The translations under genes and the position numbers were made by a program. A DNA stretch of 12,695 bases from Erythrobacter sp. (lineage in GTDB: Bacteria; Pseudomonadota; Alphaproteobacteria; Sphingomonadales; Sphingomonadaceae), in NCBI GenBank assembly GCA_013214365.1, contig JABSPI010000007.1, forward strand, positions 1-12,695. Reading direction: 5' to 3'. Numbering within the stretch: the first letter of the stretch is position 1; each line of letters opens with the position of its first letter. A model generated the notes under the pieces. That model was not told the DNA's origin. It made no database searches and saw nothing but the letters and a program-made list of their open reading frames with translations. Shown piece by piece: positions 6,109 to 12,377 of this stretch.

Positions 6109-6374
6109 TCCGCCGCATTGCACGCCTGATATCGTCTTTGGTTGCGCCGGTTCGCGCCCGCACGCGCCTCGGCCGCCGGGTGATGGCCGCTCTCGCGCTG
6201 TATGGGTTTGCGGTGGGATCATCTCTGTTTTGGAACAATTGGCGCATTGACTGGCCATCCCTGAGCGTCAATCTGGCCGCGGCGAGCATCGGGCTGTATG
6301 CGCTGCATGCACGCTGGCGCAAACGCGAAAACACCGCCATGACCCCGGCCAGAATAAGGGATACGTTTTCATGA
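6105..6374 (+). CDS. small basic membrane protein of unknown function
   Basis: I do not recognise this 89-residue protein. The first 25 residues hold eight Arg and are amphipathic. A hydrophobic helix follows at about 26-43 (VMAALALYGFAVGSSLF), then a Trp-rich loop ending in IDWPSL (48-53), a second hydrophobic segment (about 53-68) and a basic, polar tail. The topology predicts both ends in the cytoplasm. The frame is open further upstream, but ATG at 6105 overlaps the previous stop as ATGA and gives a compact protein, and its own TGA overlaps the cmk ATG in the same way. The double coupling supports expression. No signal peptide or known domain is seen. Confidence 0.75.
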   Translation: MIRRIARLISSLVAPVRARTRLGRRVMAALALYGFAVGSSLFWNNWRIDWPSLSVNLAAASIGLYALHARWRKRENTAMTPARIRDTFS

Positions 6375-7018
6375 TCATCGCCGTTGATGGCCCCACCGCA
6401 TCGGGCAAGGGCACGATCGCCAAGCGTTTGGCCGCGCATTTCGGGGTGCCGCATCTCGACACCGGCCTGCTCTACCGCGCGGTTGGACGGCAAGTGGCGC
6501 TAAACGGGGGCGATCCGGGCGATCCGGGCGATGCCTTGGCGGCCTGCGCCTTTCCCGACACATTGCTCGATGATGCGATTTTACGCGCTGAGGCGACCGG
6601 ATCGCTGGCCAGCCAGGTATCAGTCCACCCGCAAGTGCGAGAGGCGCTGTTCAAGCGGCAGCGCGCCTTTGCCGAGCAACCGGGCGGCGCGGTGCTTGAC
6701 GGGCGCGATATCGGCACGGTGATTGCCCCCGATGCGGAGGTAAAATTGTTCATCACCGCCAGCGTTGCCGAACGCGCGCGCCGGCGCTGGCTGGAAGTAA
6801 GCGGACAAGCAAATGGCGGTGAGGCAGCGATCACTCTTGCCACAATCGAGAAGGATATTGCCGCGCGCGATGCCCGCGATATCAACCGCGCCGATGCCCC
6901 GCTCAAACCTGCGCTTGACGCTTTGGTGATCGACACCACCCAATTCGACCGCGAACAGGCATTTGAAACCGTGCTTGAAGCGGTTGAGCAGACATTGGCC
7001 AATCGCAGCGCCGTTTGA
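6371..7018 (+). CDS. cmk: cytidylate kinase
   Basis: Phosphorylates CMP and dCMP to the diphosphates with ATP, in nucleotide recycling. The 215 residues are near the usual 225. The P-loop GPTASGKGT lies at 7-15, followed by the substrate-side HLDTGLLYRAVG (28-39), LDGRDIGTVIAPDAEVK with its GRDIGT signature, and the lid-region ARDARDINRADAPL. An in-frame 9-bp tandem repeat makes GDPGDPGD near residues 47-54. The start ATG overlaps the stop of the small membrane protein before it (ATGA), so translation is probably coupled. rpsA follows on the same strand after a 236-base leader; the cmk-rpsA order is widespread in proteobacteria. Confidence 0.97.
   Translation: MIIAVDGPTASGKGTIAKRLAAHFGVPHLDTGLLYRAVGRQVALNGGDPGDPGDALAACAFPDTLLDDAILRAEATGSLASQVSVHPQVREALFKRQRAFAEQPGGAVLDGRDIGTVIAPDAEVKLFITASVAERARRRWLEVSGQANGGEAAITLATIEKDIAARDARDINRADAPLKPALDALVIDTTQFDREQAFETVLEAVEQTLANRSAV
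6512..6529 (+). repeat. 9-bp in-frame tandem duplication in cmk
   Basis: GATCCGGGC occurs twice in direct tandem (6512-6520 and 6521-6529), adding one Asp-Pro-Gly triplet in a surface-type segment after the first substrate motif. Such a repeat can change copy number by slippage without breaking the frame. Confidence 0.7.
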
Positions 7019-7046
7019 TCGCCCGACGACATGGCGTTGCGGGCGA
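7019..7046 (+). other. hairpin directly after cmk
   Basis: TCGCCCG (7019-7025) pairs perfectly with CGGGCGA (7040-7046), with an inner ACG/CGT stem. It begins right after the cmk stop but is followed by AAAATCC rather than a T-run. It is more likely a message 3'-end stabiliser or processing site than a terminator. The alternative GCGAAA/TTTCGC pairing just downstream would compete with it. Confidence 0.35.
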
Positions 7047-7107
7047 AAATCCTTGCCTTTCGCACCGGTTTGGCCTAGGCGCGCGCCCGTTCTCTTGATC
7101 TCTTGGA

Positions 7108-7136
7108 TTGACAGGACCTTCGCAGCGGCATTCGGC
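7108..7136 (+). promoter_or_regulatory. possible rpsA promoter with consensus -35 box
   Basis: TTGACA (7108-7113) is a perfect -35 hexamer in the cmk-rpsA spacer. At 17 bases the -10 position reads TTCGGC, a poor match, so the call rests mainly on the -35. A separate promoter for rpsA is plausible because S1 is needed in far larger amounts than Cmk. The rest of the 236-base spacer (7019-7254) holds no credible gene; a small ACCGG-TGG-CCGGT hairpin (7212-7224) lies 30 bases before the rpsA start. Confidence 0.3.
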
Positions 7137-7254
7137 TCTGCGGAGAGATCGGCCTCTTGCCCCGTATTCTTGCGCAATAGTGCGCCAGCGACGGTAAAAG
7201 ACCCCGGATCAACCGGTGGCCGGTAGCAAAACGAAAACAGGATACGCCAACCTT

Positions 7255-8964
7255 ATGGCAACCAACCCTAACCCCACGCGCGACGATTTCGAAGCGCTGC
7301 TTAACGAACAGCTCGGCGGCGCCGGCGACGAAGGCTTTGAAGGCCGCGTTGTTATGGGCACCATCACCGCAATCGAAAACGGTTACGCTGTCATCGATGT
7401 GGGCCTCAAAAGCGAAGGCCGCGTCAATCTCAAAGAATTTTCCCGCGGCGATGACGATCACGGCCTGACCGTGGGCGGCGAAGTCGAAGTTTATGTCGAC
7501 CGCGTCGAAAACGCCGATGGCGAAGCCATGCTCAGCCGCGACCGCGCCCGCCGCGAAGCCGCCTGGGACAAGCTCGAAAACGAATTTGGCGAAGGCAAGC
7601 GCGTCGAAGGCCGCATCTTTGGCCGCGTCAAAGGTGGCTTCACCGTCGATCTCGACGGCGCTGTGGCCTTCCTGCCCGGCAGCCAGGTCGACATCCGCCC
7701 GGTGCGCGATGTCACGCCTTTGATGGAAGTGCCCCAACCCTTCCAGATCCTCAAAATGGACCGTCGTCGTGGCAATATCGTGGTCTCGCGCCGCGCTGTC
7801 CTCGAAGAAACCCGCGCCGAACAGCGCAGCGAGCTGATCGACAAGCTGGCCGAGGGTCAAGTGATCGACGGTGTGGTCAAGAACATCACCGATTACGGTG
7901 CGTTCGTTGATCTGGGCGGCATTGATGGCCTGCTCCACGTCACCGACATGAGCTATAAGCGCGTCAACCACCCCAGCGAAGTGATCGCCATCGGCGACAC
8001 CGTGACGGTTCAGATCGTGCGCATCAACGCCGAAACCCAGCGTATCAGCCTCGGCATGAAGCAGCTCGAAAGCGATCCATGGGATGGCGTTGCTGCGAAA
8101 TATCCGGTTGGCATGAAGCTGTCGGGTCACGTCACCAACATCACCGAATATGGTGCCTTTGTTGAACTGGAAGCTGGCATTGAAGGCCTGGTCCACGTGT
8201 CCGAGATGAGCTGGACCAAGAAGAACGTCCACCCTGGCAAAATCGTTTCGACCAGCCAGGAAGTCGAAGTCATGGTTCTCGAAGTCGACAGCGACAAGCG
8301 TCGCATCTCGCTCGGCCTCAAGCAGGCTCAGCGCAATCCGTGGGACGAGTTCGCCGAGAAGCATCCGGTGGGCACCGAAGTCACCGGCGAAGTCAAGAAC
8401 GCCACCGAGTTTGGCCTGTTCATCGGCCTCGATGGCGACGTCGACGGCATGGTCCACATGTCCGACATCGCATGGGGCATTTCGGGCGAAGACGCGCTGG
8501 CGCTGCACCGCAAGGGTGAAGAAGTCAAAGCCGTCGTTCTCGACGTCGATGTTGAGAAAGAGCGTATCAGCCTCGGCATGAAGCAGCTCGAAAAAGGCGC
8601 TCCGACCGAAGCAGGTGCAGCCGCCGCTGGTTCGCTGCGCAAGGGTCAGACCGTCACCGTTTCTGTTCTCGAAGTTCGCGATGGCGGCCTCGAAGTTCAG
8701 GTTGGCGACGATGGCGCGACCGGCTTCATCAAGCGTTCGGATCTCGGCCGCGACCGCGACGAGCAGCGTCCTGACCGTTTCCAGGTTGGCGCCAAGGTCG
8801 ACGCAATGGTCACCGGTTTCGACCGTTCGAAAAAGCCCAACTTCTCGATCAAAGCGCGTCAGATCGCCGAAGAGAAAGAAGCAGTGCAGCAGTTCGGTTC
8901 GTCCGATTCGGGCGCATCGCTGGGCGATATTCTGGGCGAAGCTCTCAAGGGCAAAGAAGACTGA
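7255..8964 (+). CDS. rpsA: 30S ribosomal protein S1
   Basis: S1 binds mRNA on the small subunit and helps recruit and unfold messages. The 569 residues match the usual six-domain length. Six S1/OB repeats lie at about 30-98, 116-181, 202-270, 287-357, 374-444 and 463-536. Domains 3-5 show the classic pattern, for example NITDYGAFVDL (210-220), GLLHVTDMS (225-233), NITEYGAFVEL (295-305) and GLVHVSEMSW (311-320), with ISLGMKQ or ISLGLKQ closing each. Domains 1 and 2 are more divergent, as expected for ribosome-binding repeats. I prefer the ATG at 7255 to the GTG at 7216, which would add 13 residues unlike the family start. AGGAT lies 13 bases upstream, a loose Shine-Dalgarno; weak sites are usual for rpsA. 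A strong terminator follows. Confidence 0.98.
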   Translation: MATNPNPTRDDFEALLNEQLGGAGDEGFEGRVVMGTITAIENGYAVIDVGLKSEGRVNLKEFSRGDDDHGLTVGGEVEVYVDRVENADGEAMLSRDRARREAAWDKLENEFGEGKRVEGRIFGRVKGGFTVDLDGAVAFLPGSQVDIRPVRDVTPLMEVPQPFQILKMDRRRGNIVVSRRAVLEETRAEQRSELIDKLAEGQVIDGVVKNITDYGAFVDLGGIDGLLHVTDMSYKRVNHPSEVIAIGDTVTVQIVRINAETQRISLGMKQLESDPWDGVAAKYPVGMKLSGHVTNITEYGAFVELEAGIEGLVHVSEMSWTKKNVHPGKIVSTSQEVEVMVLEVDSDKRRISLGLKQAQRNPWDEFAEKHPVGTEVTGEVKNATEFGLFIGLDGDVDGMVHMSDIAWGISGEDALALHRKGEEVKAVVLDVDVEKERISLGMKQLEKGAPTEAGAAAAGSLRKGQTVTVSVLEVRDGGLEVQVGDDGATGFIKRSDLGRDRDEQRPDRFQVGAKVDAMVTGFDRSKKPNFSIKARQIAEEKEAVQQFGSSDSGASLGDILGEALKGKED

Positions 8965-9021
8965 TCGTCTCAGCCCCTCAAGCGCCGGGTGCAATAGCCA
9001 ACCGGCCTTGATCAATTCAGG

Positions 9022-9056
9022 AAAGGCCCGTCTGCAGCGATGCAGGCGGGCCTTTT
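9022..9056 (+). terminator. rho-independent terminator after rpsA
   Basis: A 15-bp stem (9022-9036 with 9041-9055, one G-T pair) with a GCGA tetraloop starts 57 bases past the rpsA stop and runs into TTTTC. The stem is AAAGGCCCG-rich and very stable. This ends the aroA-cmk-rpsA transcription unit before gloB. Confidence 0.88.
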
Positions 9057-9090
9057 CACATGCGCCAAGCAAGAGTAACCTTGCCGGCGA

Positions 9091-9098
9091 GAGAGGAG
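9091..9098 (+). promoter_or_regulatory. gloB Shine-Dalgarno that decides the start
   Basis: GAGAGGAG ends nine bases before the ATG at 9108. The frame is also open from 9060, but that start lies inside the terminator region and has no such site, so 9108 is chosen. Confidence 0.7.
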
Positions 9099-9107
9099 CC
9101 TTCCTGC

Positions 9108-9863
9108 ATGCTTAGCGTCCATCAATTTCCCTGCTTGTCCGACAATTACGGCTATTTGCTGCACAATTCGGTGACCGGCGAAACCGCCGCAATCGACACC
9201 CCCGATGCCAAGGAATATCTCAAACAGGCCGAGGCGAAGGGGTGGACCATCACCCATATCTGGAACACCCATTGGCACCCCGACCATGCGGGCGGCAATG
9301 TCGAGATCATCGAGGCCACCGGCGCGCGCGTGCTGGCCCCCAAAGAGGTTGAGAAACTCTCCCCCATCGACCGGGTCGTGGCGCATGGCGATATCGTCAA
9401 TCTGGGCGAACACCGCGCCGATGTGATCGATGTATCGGGCCACACAAACGGCCATGTCGCCTTCCACGTGGTCGAAGAGGGCATCGCCTTTGTCGGCGAC
9501 AGCGTGTTTGCGCTGGGCTGTGGCCGGATGTTCGAAGGCGAGCCCAAGCAATTTTGGGCGAGCCTTGATCGCATTCGCCGCCTGCCCACGGCAACAACCT
9601 TGTATTGCGCGCATGAATACACCGAGGCCAACGCCAAATTCGCGCAACATGCCGATCCGGGCAATAGCGCGCTCGAAGCCTATATCGAAGAGATCACCGC
9701 CAAGCGCGCGCGCGGCGAATGGACCGTGCCCACTGTGCTCTCCCGCGAGCTTGCCACCAATCCGTTCCTGCGCGCCGATGATCCCGCGATTATCGCCAAA
9801 TGGGGCGGTGATGCGCCGCATGAAACCTTCGCCGCTTTGCGCGCGGGCAAGGACAATTTTTAA
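9108..9863 (+). CDS. gloB: hydroxyacylglutathione hydrolase (glyoxalase II)
   Basis: Hydrolyses S-lactoylglutathione to D-lactate and glutathione, the second step of methylglyoxal detoxification, in the cytoplasm. The 251 residues match the family. The metallo-beta-lactamase site THWHPDH (54-60) gives His55, His57, Asp59 and His60. His112 lies in GHTNGHVAF, Asp131 in GDSVFALGCGRMFEG and His169 in YCAHEYTEANAKFA, completing the two-metal site. The C-terminal glutathione-binding part has PTVLSRELATNPFLR. The start is ATG at 9108 with a good Shine-Dalgarno. The gene sits after the rpsA terminator and three bases before the oxidoreductase gene, suggesting co-transcription with it. Confidence 0.96.
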   Translation: MLSVHQFPCLSDNYGYLLHNSVTGETAAIDTPDAKEYLKQAEAKGWTITHIWNTHWHPDHAGGNVEIIEATGARVLAPKEVEKLSPIDRVVAHGDIVNLGEHRADVIDVSGHTNGHVAFHVVEEGIAFVGDSVFALGCGRMFEGEPKQFWASLDRIRRLPTATTLYCAHEYTEANAKFAQHADPGNSALEAYIEEITAKRARGEWTVPTVLSRELATNPFLRADDPAIIAKWGGDAPHETFAALRAGKDNF

Positions 9864-9866
9864 GCC

Positions 9867-10847
9867 ATGCAGGCGCTGCGCGTTGACGCTTTGAGCGAGG
9901 ATTTATCGGGCGTCTCACTGGTTGAGACCCCCGCCCCGACCCGCAATGAAGGCGAGGTTCTGGTGCGCGTGCACGCCGCCTCGCTCAACTTTCCCGACCT
10001 GTTGATGACGCGGGGCGCGTATCAATTCAAACCCGGCCTGCCTTTCATCAGCGGTCTGGAATGCGCAGGCGAAGTGATCGAGGCGGACGCGGATAGCGGC
10101 TTTCAGCCCGGCGACCGGGTGATGGGCGGCAACAAAACCGGCGCTTTTGCCCAAATCGCCAGCCTGCCTGCACGCGGCCTGTCGCATGTGCCGAGCAATT
10201 TCTCTTACGCGCAAGGGGCCGCCATGGGCGCGGCCTATTCCACCGCTTACACCGGCCTTGTCGAATTGTGCGGGCTGCGCTCCGGGCAAAGCGTCATGGT
10301 CACCGGGGCCAGCGGCGGTGTGGGCCTTGCGGCGGTGGACCTCGCCAATGCCTTGGGCGCCACAACGATCGCGGCCACAGGTATTGCGGGCAAGCGCGAG
10401 GCGATCACCGCCCTCGCCGCGCCTGACCATACGATCATATCCGAGGGGCGTTTCCGCGAAGAGATATCAGCGATCACCGATGGCAGGCTGTGCGATATTG
10501 TGTTCGACAATGTCGGCGGCGATGTGTTCGATGAATGCACACGCTGCGTCACCTTTGCCGGGCAATTGTTGCTGGTGGGTTTTACCAGCGGCCGCATCCC
10601 GCAAATCGCCACCAATATCCCGTTGATCAAGGGCTTTTCGATTGTGGGCCTGCGCGCGGGCGAATATGCCCGGCGCTTCCCCGAGCGCGGGGGCGCGATC
10701 AAACGGGCGATCCGCGAATTGGCCGAAGCGGGCCGCATCCATCCCGCAGTGGGCGCGCAATTGCCGCTGTCGCAATGGCGCACCGGGTTCGAGGCCATGG
10801 CCAAGCGCGAATTGGTGGGCAAGGTGGTGTTCGAACCGGGCGATTGA
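9867..10847 (+). CDS. NADPH:quinone oxidoreductase family protein (zinc-free MDR)
   Basis: A medium-chain dehydrogenase/reductase of 326 residues, probably reducing quinones or enones with NADPH in the cytoplasm. The GroES-like N-terminal part includes ASLNFPDLLMTRGAYQ (38-53) and GLECAGEV (63-70). The nucleotide-binding fold has VTGASGGVGLAAVDLA (145-160), where the GxxGGVG pattern is typical of quinone oxidoreductases. The catalytic and structural zinc Cys/His ligands of alcohol dehydrogenases are absent. FDNVGGDVF and LLLVGFTSGRIP are further family marks. ATG at 9867 follows the gloB TAA by three bases, with AAGGAC inside the gloB end. The natural substrate is unknown; acryloyl-CoA or enoyl reductases of the same superfamily are alternatives. 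It ends 85 bases before a terminator shared with the convergent atp genes. Confidence 0.9.
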   Translation: MQALRVDALSEDLSGVSLVETPAPTRNEGEVLVRVHAASLNFPDLLMTRGAYQFKPGLPFISGLECAGEVIEADADSGFQPGDRVMGGNKTGAFAQIASLPARGLSHVPSNFSYAQGAAMGAAYSTAYTGLVELCGLRSGQSVMVTGASGGVGLAAVDLANALGATTIAATGIAGKREAITALAAPDHTIISEGRFREEISAITDGRLCDIVFDNVGGDVFDECTRCVTFAGQLLLVGFTSGRIPQIATNIPLIKGFSIVGLRAGEYARRFPERGGAIKRAIRELAEAGRIHPAVGAQLPLSQWRTGFEAMAKRELVGKVVFEPGD

Positions 10848-10932
10848 GCCGGCTTCGGCCGCACGTAATACGCGGCGTCCGGTGTCCAGCGTCCAACATG
10901 GGAGCGCCTTCACCACAAGAGGAGCGCGCAGC

Positions 10933-10964
10933 AAAAAGGGCGACCCTGAAGGGGCCGCCCTTTT
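10933..10964. terminator. bidirectional terminator between the oxidoreductase gene and the FO operon
   Basis: AAAAGGGCG (10934-10942) pairs with CGCCCTTTT (10956-10964), with a further imperfect CCCT/AGGG stem inside. Read on the plus strand it ends in TTTT; on the minus strand it ends in TTTTT. It can thus serve the quinone oxidoreductase gene and atpF, which converge here. Confidence 0.8.
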
Positions 10965-11012
10965 CGAATATCGTGCATCGCCGCGCTCATATAGAGCAGC
11001 GCCGCGCCGCGA

Positions 11013-11534
11013 TCACAATGCGGCGATGATCTCGTCGGCCAGAGCCTTATCCGCGTCGCCATCATGCTTGTTGGCGATGATCACGCCCGATGCAGCGGCG
11101 GCGGCGTTGGCGGCGCTGGCGCGCACGCCTTCAATCGCTTCGCGCTCGGCTGCGGCGATTTTGTCTTCGGCCATACGCTGACGGCGGGCCACCATGGCTT
11201 CGCTGTCGGTTTCGGCCTTGGCCAGGATCGCATCGGCTTCACGCTGAGCGCCTTCCATCATCGCCTCGGCATCCTTTTCGGCGCTGGCGATTTTGGCGGC
11301 ATATTCGTCGCGCAATGCTTCCGCCTCGGCGCGCAATGCCTTGGCTTCGTCAAGCTGGTGCTTGATCGCAGAGATCTTGTCGTCGAGCCCACCAGCAATC
11401 ATGCCGGGGACCTTCTTCCAAATGATCACACCAATCAGCACCGCCATCGACAGCGATACCCATTGATAATCCTGCAGACCAAAAGCCGAGGGCCCTTCGC
11501 CAGCGGCGATGAATGTCATGAAAAGATCAGCCAT
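11013..11534 (-). CDS. atpF: F1FO ATP synthase subunit b
   Basis: The b subunit is half of the peripheral stalk that links FO to F1. The 173 residues show one membrane helix at about 24-40 (QWVSLSMAVLIGVIIW), the KKVPG turn (40-44), and then a long, Ala/Glu/Lys-rich helical domain (about 50-160) with few breaks, as expected for the stalk. GGLDDKISAIKHQLDEAK (48-65) is typical of alphaproteobacterial b. ATG at 11534 overlaps the end of b' by eight bases, so translation is coupled and roughly equal output is expected. It is the last gene of the operon; a terminator follows after 48 bases. The F1 genes are not next to it. Confidence 0.93.
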   Translation of the reverse strand: MADLFMTFIAAGEGPSAFGLQDYQWVSLSMAVLIGVIIWKKVPGMIAGGLDDKISAIKHQLDEAKALRAEAEALRDEYAAKIASAEKDAEAMMEGAQREADAILAKAETDSEAMVARRQRMAEDKIAAAEREAIEGVRASAANAAAAASGVIIANKHDGDADKALADEIIAAL

Positions 11535-12021
11535 TGGCGAGCGCTTTCTTCACAGCAGACCGTGCGGTCCGCTTGTCGACTTTGGCACCGGCAAGGCGGG
11601 CGACAATGTCTTGGGTTGCTTCTGCGGCGACGGTTTCCACCTCGGCCATTGCAGCGGTGCGCGCGGCCTCGATCTCGCCTTCGGCAGTCACAAGTTTGGC
11701 ATCGAGCCGCTCTTGCGCCTTGGCGAGCTTGGCCTCGGACGCGCTGGCGGCCTTGGCCTTGGCGTCTGCGATAAGACCTTGTGCCTTGGCCCGGTTGGCG
11801 TTTTCACGCTCCCGCCACGCCTCTTCCTGCTCGTCGGCGGCATCGCGTGCAGCCTGAGCGGCGGTGAGATCGCTGGAAATCTGCTCATCGCGCAGCGCCA
11901 CCGTGCTCATCACCTTGGGAACCATCCCGCGGCCAATGACAAAAAAGGTGATGCCAAAGAAGATCAGGACCCAGAAGATCTGGCTCGTGGTGAAGGCGTC
12001 AAGTTGGTCTATCTGGGGCAT
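11527..12021 (-). CDS. F1FO ATP synthase subunit b'
   Basis: The second, divergent b-type stalk subunit found in alphaproteobacteria, cyanobacteria and chloroplasts. It forms a b-b' heterodimer with the adjacent atpF product. The 164 residues start MPQIDQLDAFTTSQIFWVL, with a membrane helix at about 13-30 and RGMVPKV after it, then a long charged helix. The N-terminal PQxD...F..QIFW pattern is typical of b', and the order c-b'-b supports the call. The start is ATG at 12021 with a weak GGGA site. The gene follows atpE after 78 bases that contain a terminator-like hairpin, so it may be made in lower amount than subunit c. Symbols in use are atpG, atpX or atpF2; I leave the field empty. Confidence 0.92.
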   Translation of the reverse strand: MPQIDQLDAFTTSQIFWVLIFFGITFFVIGRGMVPKVMSTVALRDEQISSDLTAAQAARDAADEQEEAWRERENANRAKAQGLIADAKAKAASASEAKLAKAQERLDAKLVTAEGEIEAARTAAMAEVETVAAEATQDIVARLAGAKVDKRTARSAVKKALANG

Positions 12022-12046
12022 GGACTGGGTCCCGTGAGACTTTTCG

Positions 12047-12090
12047 AAAAACAGCTAACCGGCCGGTCGGACAACCAACCGACCGGTTAG
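12047..12090 (-). terminator. atpE-b' intergenic terminator-like hairpin, probable attenuator
   Basis: On the minus transcript CTAA + CCGGTCGG pairs with CCGACCGG + TTAG, with an 8-base loop and a 4-base CCGG bulge on the 3' side. CTGTTTTTC follows, giving a five-T run (12047-12051). It lies just after the atpE stop and before b'. Partial termination or processing here would leave more atpE than b'/b message. Confidence 0.6.
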
Positions 12091-12099
12091 AGAATTGGT

Positions 12100-12327
12100 T
12101 TAGGCGACGAAGATCAGGATCATCGCGACGACGAACGCCAGCAGGCCGAGAAGCTCAGCTGCGGCGAAGCCGATGAACAGACGGCCTTGCTGACCGTCAG
12201 CGGCGCCCGGATTGCGCAGAGCGCTTTCGAGGAATGAACCAAAGACGTTACCCACGCCGATCGCTGCCATACCGGCACCGATTGCTGCGAGGCCTGCGCC
12301 GACGAGCTTGGCTGCTTCTGCTTCCAT
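12100..12327 (-). CDS. atpE: F1FO ATP synthase subunit c
   Basis: The c subunit forms the membrane rotor ring that carries protons. The 75-residue hairpin has helix 1 (about 6-30) with GAGMAAIGVGNVFG (17-30), the polar loop RNP (38-40) facing F1, and helix 2 (about 50-75) with the ion-binding carboxylate Glu58 in FAAAELLGLL. The residues around Glu58 do not show the Gln/Ser-type sodium signature, so proton coupling is most likely. The start is ATG at 12327, eight bases after a strong AAGGAG (12336-12341) in an AT-rich spacer, fitting high output of a subunit needed in about ten copies or more. Confidence 0.97.
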   Translation of the reverse strand: MEAEAAKLVGAGLAAIGAGMAAIGVGNVFGSFLESALRNPGAADGQQGRLFIGFAAAELLGLLAFVVAMILIFVA

Positions 12328-12377
12328 TTTAAAAACTCCTTAAAAATCTGAACTGTTGGAATGGTAAGTTGTGAAAA
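12328..12377 (-). promoter_or_regulatory. AT-rich atpB-atpE spacer with strong Shine-Dalgarno
   Basis: I count 14 G/C in 50 bases (28%). It holds AAGGAG (minus strand, 12336-12341) eight bases before the atpE ATG. The low structure and strong site suggest an efficient initiation region. I see no convincing promoter in it. Confidence 0.6.

Noticed and set aside
6963..7226. An 87-codon frame spanning the cmk end and rpsA leader
   Set aside because: It begins inside cmk, shows no hydrophobic or domain pattern, and has codon composition typical of noncoding GC-rich DNA.
7216..7254. GTG at 7216 as the rpsA start
   Set aside because: It would add 13 residues not expected in S1, whereas the ATG at 7255 fits the family N-terminus.
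7075..9072. A 665-codon open frame on the minus strand, longer than rpsA which it overlaps
   Set aside because: It mirrors the repeated S1 domains in antisense, and GC-rich codons rarely give stops on that strand. The plus frame is unmistakable S1, and no protein family is recognisable in the antisense product.
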